This document shows, piece by piece, positions 1 to 9,974 of a DNA stretch of 64,000 nucleotides. Source of the stretch: Typhlomys cinereus (taxonomy: Eukaryota > Chordata > Mammalia > Rodentia > Platacanthomyidae); NCBI GenBank assembly GCA_023101885.1, contig JALPQD010000102.1, positions 2,044,971 to 2,108,970 of the forward strand. The letters are read 5' to 3'. How positions within the stretch are numbered: position 1 is the first letter of the stretch; the number at the start of each line of letters is the position of its first letter. The notes under the pieces are model-generated. The model was given only the letters and a program-made list of their open reading frames with translations. It was not told the DNA's origin and searched no databases. The translations under genes were made by a program, and so were the position numbers.

Positions 1-1100
1 AGAACCAGCTTTTTGATTGGTTGATTTTTTCTATCAGTTTCTTAGTCTCGATTTCAGATATTTCTCCCCTTATTTTGCTAATCTCTTCTCTTCTACTGCT
101 TTTGGGATTAGATTGCTCTAGTTTCTCTAAAGCTTTAAGCTGCATTGTTAAGTTGTTTATTTCTGATGTTTCCATTTTTTTGACGTGGGCATTAAGAGCT
201 ATGAACTTACCTCTTAGAACAGCTTTCATTGTGTCCCAGAGATTTTGGTAAGTTGTATTTTTGTTATCATTCACTTTCAGGAAATCTTGAATTTCCTTTT
301 TAATTTCTTCCTGAATCCAGTTCTCATTCAGCATCATAGTGTTAAGTTTCCAGGAGTTAGTGTATTTTCTCTTGTTTGACGTGTTGTGGATGTCCAGCTT
401 TAGGCCGTGGTGGTCTGATAGGGCACAGGTTAGAATTTCAACTTTCTTGTACATGTGTAGATTCATTTTGTGGCCCAATATGTGATCTATTTTGGAGAAA
501 GTTCCATGTGCTGGTGAGAAAAATGTGTATTCTTTGGTGCGTGGGTGAAAAGTTCGATAGAGATCTGTGAGGTCCATTTCTTTCAGGGTTTGATTAAGTT
601 CCAAAGTGTCTCTGTTAAGCTTTTGACCTATTGATCTATCCCATGTAGAGAGGGCGGTGTTGAAGTCCCCAAGAATTATCGTTTGGGGGTTGATTTCTTG
701 CTTTAGACGCTGTAGAGTTTTCTTAATGAATGTGGAGGGGCCCGTATTGGGTGCATATATGTTCAGTATTGTGAAAGTCTTCCTGGTGAATTGTACCTGT
801 GACTAAAATGTAGTATCCATCCATGTCTCTTATAATTTTTTTTGGTTTGAAATCCACTTTGTCTGATAGCATAATGGCTACCCCTGCCTGTTTTCTGCTT
901 CCATTTGCTTGTAGAATTGTTGACCATCCTTTTATTTTTAGAGCGTGCCTATCTTTTGTGGTGAGATGGGTTTCCTGTAGGTAACAGATTGATGGATTGT
1001 GATTTTTAATCCAAGTTTGTAATCTGTGTCTCTTGATCGGTGAATTAAGTCCATTAACATTTAGTGTTATAATGGAGAAACTATTGTTAATTCCAGACAT
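1..1100 (-). pseudogene. LINE-1 ORF2 N-terminus (endonuclease domain), frameshifted
   Basis: This encodes the start of the LINE-1 ORF2 protein, an apurinic-type endonuclease that nicks target DNA followed by a reverse transcriptase that lies beyond the window. Starting at the ATG at 1100, the reading shows NVNGLN (catalytic Asn14) and QETH (Glu43). After a frameshift it shows GDFN (encoded near 658-669), SKIDHI and SDHHG (near 406-419), which are the remaining metal-binding and catalytic motifs of this nuclease family. The first frame ends at 723. Comparison with the family pattern places one extra base at about 773, inside the run EDF-TILN; beyond it the second frame stays open to the window edge. 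That single indel should inactivate the protein unless it is a sequencing error. The start is 50 bases after the ORF1 stop, as usual for the family. Confidence 0.9.
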
Positions 1101-1150
1101 TTATTATGTTTAGTAGCTTTTATAAGTATATTGCTTCGCTTTTAATGGTG

Positions 1151-2221
1151 TTATATTTGCCTTCTGTTCTCCTGGATATGCCTGTTTTTTTCTTCACGCT
1201 TGAGTATCATTTCTAGCAGTTTTTGAAGGCCTGGTTTGGTGGCCATGTATCCCTTCAAGTTGTCTTTGTGCTGGAAAATTTTTCTTTCTCCCTCGATCAT
1301 GACTGATAGTTTTGCAGGATAAATCAGCCTGGGTTGACATTTTTGCTCATTCAATACTTGGAGTATGTCTCTCCAAGCTCTTCTTGCTTTTACTGTTTCG
1401 ACTGAGAAGTCATTTGTTATTTTAATAGGTTTGCCTTTAAAAGTGACTTGTTTTTTCTCCCTTGAAGCTCTCGGCACCAGTTCTTTACCTTGAATGTGGA
1501 GTGTTTTAACTATTATTTGCTGAGGTGTGCTTCTATTTTGGTCGTATCTGTTTGGGGTGCGGAATGCCTCTTGTATATGAATGGGCCTCTCTTTTTTTAG
1601 ATGAGGAAAGTTTTCCTTGATGATCGTTTGAAAAATTTCCTCAGGGGTGGTATTTTGAGATTCTTGCTCCGGTATTCCATGAATACGCATGTTAGGCTTC
1701 TTCAGGGTGTCCCATATCTCTTGGATATTTCTCTCAAGTATCTTTTTGGCTTTAACCACCTCTTCCATTGAGCTGGTTAGTACTCCCACTTTATCTTCAA
1801 GGTCTGAAATTCTGTTTTCTGCTTCATTAGTTCTGTTGATAAGACTCTCTATGGCGTTCTGGGTTGAAGATAACCTGTCTTTTAGCTCAGTTTTAAACTC
1901 TGCTTGAGTTTGTTTTAACTGCTCTATGCCACTTTTTGTTTCTTGCACTGTTTTTCTCAACTCCTCCAGATGTCTGTTGTGTTCCTCTTCAAAGCGATTG
2001 ATTCGATTATGTAATTCCTCCCGGATTTCCTCTTTCATAGTATTGAACATGGTAATGATCATATTTTGAAAGTCGTTATCCTGGGTCAGGCTTTCTTGGC
2101 CTTTTTCCGCGGGTTTGTTCTTGTTGGAGTCTAACATTATGGGATTAATTTCTTCAGTGGGAAATTTGTTTACTTGAGTGTTGCTTCGCATGGATTTACA
2201 CTTTGACTTTGGCATTGTCAT
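1151..2221 (-). CDS. LINE-1 ORF1 protein (RNA-binding chaperone), intact
   Basis: A complete 356-residue ORF1p, which trimerises on LINE-1 RNA and is needed for retrotransposition in cis. Residues 1-58 are a basic or disordered head. Residues about 60-172 form a long heptad-rich coiled coil containing NRTNEAENRISDLEDKV, a conserved stretch next to the trimer core. An RRM-like domain follows from about 175 (MRIHGIPE, then RTPNRYDQ and the basic REKKQVTFKGKPIKI segment). The C-terminal domain covers about 271-340, with RRAWRDI, QPRLIYPAKLS and TKPGLQ. Length and motif order are typical. The start is the first ATG after the GC-rich leader and the stop lies 50 bases before ORF2. I see no internal stop or frameshift, so this is potentially translatable; whether it is expressed is unknown. 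Confidence 0.93.
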   Translation of the reverse strand: MTMPKSKCKSMRSNTQVNKFPTEEINPIMLDSNKNKPAEKGQESLTQDNDFQNMIITMFNTMKEEIREELHNRINRFEEEHNRHLEELRKTVQETKSGIEQLKQTQAEFKTELKDRLSSTQNAIESLINRTNEAENRISDLEDKVGVLTSSMEEVVKAKKILERNIQEIWDTLKKPNMRIHGIPEQESQNTTPEEIFQTIIKENFPHLKKERPIHIQEAFRTPNRYDQNRSTPQQIIVKTLHIQGKELVPRASREKKQVTFKGKPIKITNDFSVETVKARRAWRDILQVLNEQKCQPRLIYPAKLSVMIEGERKIFQHKDNLKGYMATKPGLQKLLEMILKREEKNRHIQENRRQI

Positions 2222-2545
2222 TTTAACTCTTAAGATCTCTCAATTTCACTAAACTGAATTATTTGGCCTGGTGTACTGATGGGCGGGGCCTGAACGGGGA
2301 CTTACCTAGGGCGCGGGGTGAGGCCCGGTGGACCGCGCGTGTGTCCCGACTGGTGGAGCGGGGTGGGGTTAAAAGGGAGGATGGGCGCGTCAGCGTGGAG
2401 CTATTTAACCCGAGGGCAGCTGGGGCGGGGTCCGGGCGCAGGGGGAGGTCCTCCTCGTCCCTCGGCCCCCGCGCGGCTCCGGCTGGATGGTGGGAGTCGG
2501 AGCCGGGTCCCTGTGGGCTGACCTGGGGTCCTAGAGCGTGTGGAG
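2222..2545 (-). promoter_or_regulatory. LINE-1 5'UTR / internal promoter region
   Basis: About 320 bases immediately upstream of ORF1 (reading minus). The portion from about 2275 to 2540 is strongly GC- and CpG-rich, unlike the AT-rich surroundings. LINE-1 elements carry their RNA polymerase II promoter inside this leader. No tandem promoter monomers like those of mouse LINE-1 are visible, so the promoter here seems to be a single short unit. ORFs of 67-118 codons across this block are GC-driven and are not reported as genes. Confidence 0.75.
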
Positions 2546-3477
2546 GAACATATTTTCAACATAAGAAATACAGTTCCTACCTGAAGGAGAAAGTTTATTC
2601 GGAAGTGATCATAACTTAGTATCACAGATTTAGGTTACTTCCAACACTGTGTTTCAATATGGTAACAATTTTGTGAAGTTTTTGATGAAACAGAACAGAG
2701 AAAGTCACAAATCATAACAATAACAGTTTTTAAATAAATGGGCAGATCTGTTAGGAAGGCAGGGAATATGGGGAATCCTCTCTTGGATTCAGATGCTTTG
2801 TGACTGACATGCTTAGCTTTTGGGTTGCGGAAGCTAAGAATCTGTTCATACATTCCAAAGGGTTTACTTAATAGTTATAGGATGTTAGGTCACACACAGA
2901 AGGGGACAATAGCTAATGATTATTCCAGGGGCCAGGATAGATAGCATAAGATAGCTCAACCTTGGACCTGCAACAGTACTAAACTGTCCATTGTCATATC
3001 AACCACCCCAGCTAGTCAATTAACCTTGTAGAATGTCTGATGGACATTGGCGTCTTTCTGGAAGCTTTAGTTTACCATGTGAGCATTGGTGGAATCCAGT
3101 TCATCTTATAACAGTCTGAATGGATCTGAAAACAGCACATGAGTAGGTGACAAGGAAAAGAGTCTATTTCTTATACAGTTCCATTTCCCATCTAGTTTTA
3201 GAAAGAAGTCCTTTAGAAAGAAGTCTATCCCTAATTGGTCCCTCTCTTCTAAGGCAGTAGAGAAGAGATCAGGACATTGGAAACTTTCTTTCCTGGCTCT
3301 GTTCCTCCCAAAATTTATTTGATGTAAGGAAAGCCTAAATATCTTAAGCTCAGCTATTTTAAAAGACTTAGGGTGTTGGTTCTCAAACAGAATCTGAGGT
3401 ATAAAACTGGCTCATGAGAAGTCAAGACCCTCTATGATAATTAAAAAGATGTTATTTTTCCCTTTGTTAGTTGCATT
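2546..3477. other. Non-repetitive sequence, no gene seen
   Basis: AT-rich sequence flanking the LINE-1. I recognise no exon, RNA gene or named repeat here. Short ORFs are within chance expectation. Confidence 0.5.
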
Positions 3478-3830
3478 AGTTAGTGTAGCATTGCTATAAT
3501 AAAGAGAAAAAAATTATTTTGGCTTATAGTTTTGAAGATTCCCATGGAAGATCTAGTGAGCCAATTGCTTTGGTACTTTGGTGAGAGTGTGTGGCAAAGG
3601 AAACTGCTTGCACGTTAAGTGGAAAACAAAAAAGAGGAAGAGTGACTGGGGATCCACTATGATTTTCGAAGGCAGGTCTTCAGTGAACTGAGGACCTACC
3701 ACAAGGCTCCATCTCCGAAACATAACCCCACTTTCCAGACGTACACTTCATGTGAAGAATGAGCATGGACATGTAGACCTTTAGAGGTCATTTAACATCC
3801 AAAGCAAAGCACTGGATGATATTCACACTG
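3478..3830 (+). repeat. Old hAT/Charlie-like non-autonomous repeat (tentative)
   Basis: The stretch begins with an interrupted 'agcattgctataataaagagaa' type opening, then 'ggcttatagtt', and ends with a 'cattcaa'-poor, diverged tail. Its overall order resembles the copy at 38970-39335, which is much clearer. It is heavily diverged, so the assignment rests on similarity of word order to that copy. Confidence 0.35.
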
Positions 3831-4737
3831 ATTGTGCAAGAGTAAGGGTGACTAAAGTTGCTGGTGCTTTAGCATGACTGAAGGCAGTGGCAAGAAGAAT
3901 TTGCCATTTTACCACTGAGCATTTGGATTGCTGGTATGAAAAAGCCTGTTTTACTGAGAAGCCCCTGACGAAGCAGTAAACATTATATCAACTTTGCTAG
4001 ATCTCAGTCCTTGAGTAACTCTCTTTTTAGTATTGTGTGTGATAAAACAAGAAGTGTGAATCAAGCACCTTTGCCACATTCAAATATTTTAGTGGTGTTT
4101 TGAGCACTTGTGTGAGTGAATTATAAGCTGAACTAGCTTCTTGTTTCATGAAGGGCCTTTTTAAGCACAGACTGACTGGGTTATTCAGAATAAGGTAGTT
4201 GAAAGATGCATTTGCAAACATGGGGTGAATTTATTGCTTCAAGGAAAGTAATTTCCTTGAAGTGTTTGTTGCCTGTGATAAAACTGAAGCTTTCAAAGAA
4301 AACACAGAATGTTTTAAGATGTGCATCTGTTACTGTGAGCTTACCAGTAGGTGACAATTTTTTAGGAAAGGGAGGTGATTAATAAGTGGGGCTATTGGAA
4401 ATCATGTAAGGAAATGAGTCTACATTCAGGAACTCTGCATAACTCATGGAATCAACTGTTTTCCAAATGACCATTGCATGGTGCTACTAAGGATCTGGTC
4501 AACTTACAAGATAAACCAACATATCTTTACACAACAGAACATAAAATGTTCATGATGGTTTCAATCTCTACTCTACGACCAATCCTCAAGAACTTACTTC
4601 ATGACAAGTTTCACATGTTGCCAGAGATGATGTCCACAATTATCTGAAATTAATATTATTCTTTTTTGGTATATATACAAAATACAAAAACATATGCTAG
4701 ATAGCATTTCATGGATTTACACTTTTATTATTTCTTT
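3831..4737. other. Unassigned sequence, possibly an ancient repeat
   Basis: No exon or recognisable repeat can be supported. The stretch 3860-4470 has a somewhat coding-like texture, but every frame is broken. Confidence 0.3.
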
Positions 4738-4752
4738 TATAATGTTTATTTT

Positions 4753-5015
4753 ATTTGTATTTGTATATGCATGTGTATATGTGAGAGAGAGATAGAGAGT
4801 ATGTATACATTGAAGAAGGGTACTATATATGTCTGTGGAGACCCAAGAATGACATTGGAAATTATTCTAGATTTTTCTGTCTTCTTATTGCTTTGCTCTG
4901 GGGTTTTCCAGGCTCCGTCTTCCAGGACCAGAAGTGCAGTGGAATGTAAGGTCCAAATTCAGGTTCTTTTGCTTGTAAGGCAAAGACTTCAACCCCTAAG
5001 CCATCTCTCCAGCTC
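4753..5015 (-). mobile_element. tRNA-derived SINE, older subfamily A, with TSD
   Basis: Read on the minus strand it opens with 'agctggagagatggcttagg', then a tRNA-like head and a body ending in 'gtctccacag' and a degenerate TA/CA-rich tract. It is bounded by a perfect 15-base target-site duplication, tataatgtttatttt, at 4738-4752 and 5016-5030. The duplication shows insertion by LINE-1-type target-primed reverse transcription and fixes the element ends. Confidence 0.88.
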
Positions 5016-5184
5016 TATAATGTTTATTTTTAAGTCGAAAGCTTGTTATTGTTATGGGGTACTAGTCAGAAACAAAACTCCAAATAAAATAAAAGTCGAT
5101 TTATTCACTGGCCAGTGGGCCCTTGCTAAAGGACACAAATCCAAAAACGAAGAACCCTAGACATCATTGCAAATGGGTTACTAT

Positions 5185-5668
5185 AGGGGTTCACATTTTT
5201 ATTGAAAAAAAAAGAAAAAAAAGAAGAAAAGAATCTTTTCTGACAATTATCTACTTAAGGAATATAACAGACTTTCTAGAAACTATTCCTACAAGAATAT
5301 AGACTGACCTAGCCAATGCCCACATGAGCCAAGGCTGCCAAGTCTCAGGGGGACAGTTTAAAGACCAGCAATATGCTGGCTGCTCAGGATGCCACCAAAA
5401 GGAAGGCTCACTGGGGGAGAAGACACACTCATAGGGGCATCTTTCTTCTTCTTCCAGCCCCTAGAGCACACTCTCCCTCAGCAGGGAGCCTGTGACTTCA
5501 CAGGGCTTCATCTCCATGGCATGTGCCTGGGAAAGAGAATGTGACTTGCTCTGGACCCTCGGCCACTTGTGAACCTGTTTGTTGTCACACACTTTCTTTC
5601 CAGTCTTGAGCACCCCATAGGTCTCACAGGTTTTGTGTTTTTGCTTGCTTGCTTTATTATTATTTTAA
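5185..5668 (-). pseudogene. Possible retrocopy or transcript 3' end (unidentified)
   Basis: On the minus strand an open stretch of about 63 codons runs to a stop at 5461-5463. It contains the segment TYGVLKTGKKVCDNKQVHKW. It is followed by about 260 bases without a frame and an AATAAA signal (complement of 5198-5203). This order looks like the 3' end of an mRNA copied into the genome, but there is no poly(A) tail after the signal and I do not recognise the protein. An anonymous LTR or chance are alternatives. Confidence 0.2.
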
Positions 5669-6601
5669 AATGAGCTATTAAATACATGTTTTCAAAGTTT
5701 CTAAGTTCCAGTTGCTAAAAGCATAAATATTAATAGATACAAAAGCCAGAATATTATTGAAGACTATGAAAGGATTCTGAGCTCAGAAGTTTGAGAGTGC
5801 TGACTGAGGAAGACATTTTTTTCTTGGTATGCTGTGATTAATTCATTTAGAATTAACTTTCGTTTATTACAGTTAAGGCCAAATAAATTCACTACCTGAA
5901 TATGAAATATGCTAAGCTTGAGTTTTACTTTCCTCTCATTGGGAGAGTATTTATAATATTCTATATGAAAATAGTTTTAGGCTTAGTTTAATACATGCTT
6001 TATGTTCGTAATCCCCAGTTGGTTTAGTTGATCATGAGCACCCTAAATAGAAGTCAATGTTCCTAAAAGCTTTGCTTTGATACAATGAAAATGCATTTAG
6101 ATTAGCAGAGATTAAGACCTGCCATATAGAAATGCACTTGGAAATATTGCCATAGACATGCTCTTCTCTTTACTGTGCCTTTGTTCTCTGTTTCCCCAAC
6201 TTACAACACTTTAGGTCCTTCCTCTCATCTCCTTTATTCCCTATTGCTATGTCTATTCATTTTTTGCCATATTACAAATGCAAGTATTTCTTCATGTACT
6301 GCAGGTTTTGGTTTCTGTTCTGTCCTCCAGGAAAAGATGCTGGATTGGTAAAAGTGAATAAGGCAGTGACAAAGTATAGGCTTGCCTCCACATTTGCAGC
6401 TCTGAGACATAAGCACACTTCTATGATGCATGGAAAATCCAATGCTGGAGTTGAGGCTGTACTTTTGAGATTTCTAGAAGCTATAATGGAAAATTAAGGA
6501 AAAGGCTTTTAACTGGAACCTTTGCCATCTAGAATAAACGGTTTAGTGTAAATCTTGTTATGCTGTGTTCCTCATAGATTTCTTTCTCATTTTTCCTCTA
6601 G
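5669..6601. other. Non-repetitive intronic/intergenic sequence
   Basis: No repeat recognised. The last 40 bases form a pyrimidine-rich tract ending in 'tttttcctctag', which serves as the acceptor side of the exon candidate at 6602. Confidence 0.5.
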
Positions 6602-6649
6602 TCCAAAAGTCATTCCCGAGCTGGCCTGAAATCAAGCACTAAGCAAAAG
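6602..6649 (+). CDS. Candidate 48-base coding (micro)exon of unidentified host gene
   Basis: A 48-base segment lies between a strong acceptor (pyrimidine-rich tract ending cctctag, AG at 6600-6601) and a strong donor (AAAAG followed by gtatgt, GT at 6650-6651). Only one of the three forward frames is open; it reads SKSHSRAGLKSSTKQK, 16 whole codons. An exon that is a multiple of three, in phase 0, with both splice sites strong, is what a cassette exon of a neuronal or other large gene looks like. The peptide is basic and serine-rich and is predicted to be disordered. I do not recognise the gene, and no second exon was found within 64 kb. A chance pairing of splice-like sites remains possible. 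Confidence 0.35.
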
Positions 6650-6651
6650 GT

Positions 6652-7244
6652 ATGTTTTTTTTTTCCTTATGTATTTTGCTCATTTAACAAATAATTGTGA
6701 TTTTTTTTCTAAAGAGAATAATTTGACTTTGGAAGGCCAGAATACAACTAGAAACAAAGTTATTTTTGATTTTCATCTGCTTTGCTTCCATGAGGATAAA
6801 ACTGAAATGAAACAGAATTAGAGACTCATTCTCAACACAGTTACAGAACCATAAGAATCTCTTTATAGCTTCAAGAAATTCTGAAAGCAAGGCTGGAAGA
6901 ACTTGACTCCACCTGATTCTGCTTTTATTTTTCCAAATCTTCCCAGTGAAATCTTGGGTCTGTCCCTTTTCTAAGTGACCTTGGACATATTGAACATGCT
7001 TATACTCTCTAGTATAATATATTTGAGGATAATATAAAATCATATATACAAAACACTTAGGTCTCAATATCTTGCACAAAATAATTTTTTAAATGCTGCA
7101 TTTTATTAATAGTTTAGAAATGCAAAAAGTTAGAAAATTAGAAATTCTACCATCTAATCTCCAGAAATGTGTGCCTACACCTGACAAATTTTGTTAAGTG
7201 TCTTGGTAGACACTTGGAGCAATGATGTACATACATTTCGTAAT
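6652..7244. other. Non-repetitive sequence downstream of exon candidate
   Basis: AT-rich. No repeat or exon is supported. It would be intron if the upstream exon is real. Confidence 0.45.
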
Positions 7245-7690
7245 GGTTGTCATGGTTAGGCATAGGTGTCAACTTAATAGTTGAGGGTTTGAGCTCTGAG
7301 CACATTTGTGGAGAATTAGTAGTTGAGTTAAGGCCAGAGCAAACCTGCAGAAGATTGTCTAGCTGATGGGGAAGACGCAATCCTTAGTGAGTGGGACGAG
7401 ACTCTGAAAAGATGAATAAAATACCGAGAGCTGGTTGAGGAAATTGGCATCCTTGTGTATACTTGGCTAGACATGCTGGTCTGGCAAGTAAGGATCGTCC
7501 CTTTCTCAGCCATTATGTAGAGATGGTGTGGTCAGTTCCCTTGGCCCTGGTGTTGGTGGTGTGAGCTCTCCTGTCAAGCTGGACTACGAACTGTAACTGG
7601 ACTATGGTAAGAGATGATAAACCCCTTATTCCCCTAAGCCTTTTGATGGTCATTTATCAGCAACCATGAAGGCTAACTGTAATAATGGTC
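7245..7690 (+). repeat. Old interspersed repeat, hAT-like (copy 1)
   Basis: It starts 'catggttaggcataggtgtc' and contains 'gagctctgagcacatttgtg', 'agtagttgagttaagg' and, near the end, 'gaactgtaactgg' and 'cttattcccctaag'. The same words occur in the same order at 30468-31180, which shows the two are copies of one family. The family resembles rodent non-autonomous hAT elements, but the name is not certain. Confidence 0.5.
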
Positions 7691-8507
7691 TATGTTCAAT
7701 TTTGGAAGAGTTAATAATAAAGCATCATTCTTCCATGGTCAGTGGTTGTAGTCCACATCCTGTCTTCCTTGCAAGAGATAGAGTAACTTAGAATGCCTTT
7801 TCTGAGGGCAGTTGTCAGTAAAAACATTGCCAGAATATGAAACTTTCAGAGATGATTAAGAAAATTAGAAGGTGTGACTGTGGAAGCTCTAAGCTCACTG
7901 CATAGATAGTTGCTATTTTTAATCAAGGATTATACCAACTAACATTGATATGATTAAACACTATGATCTAGGTCAGTATGAGAACTTTACAACAATTAAT
8001 TCAATCTTAGGTACATGTTCTTGCATCTCTTAGGGTCTGTAAGAATACAATTGGAAAAATGGTTGAGTAGGAGTAAAATAGTAACTGGGTAATAAAAAGA
8101 GAACTCTACAGCATCTTGAAGTCCCCATCCCAGGAAGCAGCCACCACCTTTGGGACTGAGGAAACAAAGGAAAAATAAGGATTACTAAAACTTCCAGGCT
8201 CTCAAAGGACATTCAGACCACCAAGGAGAGGGTGCTAGCTTGCAAATACTGCTGTCCCTGAGGCACACACAATAAAGTGGATTTTGTAATGGAGAAACTG
8301 CGAAACAGATTCTGTGCTCTTCTGAGATGATCTTCAAGCACAGGAAGTTGTTAAAGCTTCTCTACTCGTTTTGCATCCTCACTCCAGCGCCCCCTATTGA
8401 CACATATGAAACCAGCTGACATTCAAGCATATTTTGTAGAGTTCCAACCCTGAAGTCTATCTAGGTGAGTTTCTATCAAGGTGAGTTTGCAGATGAGTGA
8501 GAGATAA
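7691..8507. other. Non-repetitive sequence
   Basis: Nothing beyond background could be identified. Confidence 0.45.
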
Positions 8508-8632
8508 CACTCTCCATTTTATAGATGAAGAAACCAAGGATATTGTATATTAAGCTATGCTGGCCCAAAATCACACAGCTAGGAAGAGGCAGGGTCATAA
8601 TTTATTTGTGTGGCTCCAAAGTTCAGTCTTTT
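8508..8632 (-). repeat. MIR SINE fragment
   Basis: The plus strand reads 'cattttatagatgaagaaac', then 'aaaatcacacagctaggaag', which is the complement of the MIR core (TAGCTGTGTGAC and TTTCCTCATCTGTAAAATGG in the consensus). This is an ancient mammalian SINE. Confidence 0.8.
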
Positions 8633-8649
8633 AAGTGGCATGGAAAAAG

Positions 8650-8805
8650 ACATTTCTCTCAGTCTAAATTCCAAAATCCATAGAATGCATATGATGATTC
8701 TTAGCTTCTGGTGCTGTTGTAAAGACTGAATGAAACATAAATGAGGTGTCTGTCATACTTCCAGACACATAATTGGTGCTTAGTAAATATTAGCTCATGC
8801 TAAAT
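8650..8805 (+). repeat. MIR SINE fragment (3' half)
   Basis: It contains 'ttgtaaagactgaatgaa', 'ccagacacataattggtgct' and 'tagtaaatatt', matching the 3' half of MIR. The orientation is opposite to the neighbouring fragment, so these are two insertions or an inversion. Confidence 0.65.
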
Positions 8806-9117
8806 ATAATATTTTTCTTGAGTATGGAAATATCTTTCTGCCTCTGTGAATATATGAGTATTTTTGAGACTACTTTCTTTGTCTTGGAGTTGTCCCTTCT
8901 GAAGATTGTTCATTTAGGTGCTTATTATCTCCCTAACTTAGTATAAAATTTTCTGTGTTGGAAAGTGAACAACAGAGAAATGAAAGCTGGGGTTCAATCA
9001 GTGGATGCTTTGATGAATGCAAATGGCGTCCTTAAAATTACAATTAGTTAGGGGTGTCAGAATTAGCCTTTGACTTCAGATCCGTGTAGTGGGAGAAATC
9101 GCTGAGTTCAGCATTCA

Positions 9118-9250
9118 TTCTGTAAGACAAAAATATTTACTTGGTTCCTAATTGTACTAGACACTGTGAAGGTCATCAGAGGTGATATAAACACTGACAT
9201 ATGGACTCTGCCCTCAAGACTGTTTATTATAACTTAGTGGAGGAGAATGA
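9118..9250 (+). repeat. L2 LINE 3' fragment
   Basis: The pattern 'actagacactgtgaaggtc', 'tctgccctcaaga', 'ttataacttagtggaggaga' follows the L2 3' UTR order (short-lived 'last seen ... ccctgccctcatggagctta ... agtggggaga'). Confidence 0.5.
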
Positions 9251-9317
9251 CACGTCTCAGCTGTTCCGTATTCCCCTTATCCTTGAACTTTGTTTTTTTT
9301 AGTGGGATTTTACTTAC

Positions 9318-9320
<3 letters not shown>

Positions 9321-9366
<46 letters not shown>
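9321..9366 (+). repeat. (GT)23 microsatellite
   Basis: Uninterrupted GT dinucleotide repeat, not attached to a recognisable SINE. Confidence 0.98.
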
Positions 9367-9370
<4 letters not shown>

Positions 9371-9782
9371 ACAGTGCTATCATGTGAATGTGGATAAATA
9401 TGCACTGAGCCTACTATAGGGCTGACCTGTGTCTAGCATGATTAAAGTCGATATTCAAGGTGCTCCTGAGAACTCCATAGTTATATGTCAACATTGTCCT
9501 AGGTCTTGTTGATCACTCTATAAATTTTGATGGAAGTTAAAAAGATATTAAATGGGATTGAGATATAGTCTTAAGTACATGAAGTTATTTTAAATCTATA
9601 TCTAATCCCCATGAAACAAAAAAGCCTGAAAATAAATGCATGGAGGGCATATTCTATTAGAATGAACACTGTCAGTGAGAGAAGTTTGGATAAATCAAAG
9701 TCTATTTGTTTTCTCTATGAAGTCCAATTGCTGTCCCCTAAATATTTTTAAAGACTTAATAATAATGTCAGCAGTAAACATA

Positions 9783-9912
9783 TAGAGCCAGATATGGTGA
9801 CATAGAGCTGTTATTCTAGTATTTCGCTGGAGACAGGAGGATCAGGATTTTAGCTATTCATCTGTGGCTGTCTATAGAAAGTTCAAAGCCAACCTGGGTT
9901 TTAAGATCTTGT
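9783..9912 (+). repeat. B1/7SL-type SINE, diverged
   Basis: The order 'gccagatatggtgacataga', 'gctgttattctagtatttcg', 'gagacaggaggatcaggatt', 'ttcaaagccaacctgggttt' matches a B1/Alu monomer: GCCGGGCGTGGTGG, AATCCCAGCACT, GAGGCAGGAGGAT and GCCAGCCTGG in the consensus. Confidence 0.75.
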
Positions 9913-9974
9913 TAGATCCTGTTCACCTTGGTGTTATACAGTCCATGGGTTTGGACAAATATATGGTAATATAG

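Larger units (their letters stand above)
1..2545 (-). mobile_element. Young LINE-1 (5' part), cut by window start
   Basis: Read on the minus strand, the order is a GC-rich leader (2545-2222), ORF1 (2221-1151), a 50-base spacer and the beginning of ORF2 (1100 to the edge). This is the standard order of an autonomous mammalian LINE-1. ORF1 is open over its whole length and the visible ORF2 has only one clear lesion, so the copy is young relative to the other LINE-1 pieces here. The 3' end, poly(A) tail and target-site duplication lie outside the window, so full length cannot be confirmed. The exact 5' end near 2545 is judged from the drop in GC content. Confidence 0.93.

Noticed and set aside
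2263..2625. ORFs of 67-118 codons on both strands
   Set aside because: They lie in the GC-rich LINE-1 5'UTR, where stops are rare. No domain and no independent support.
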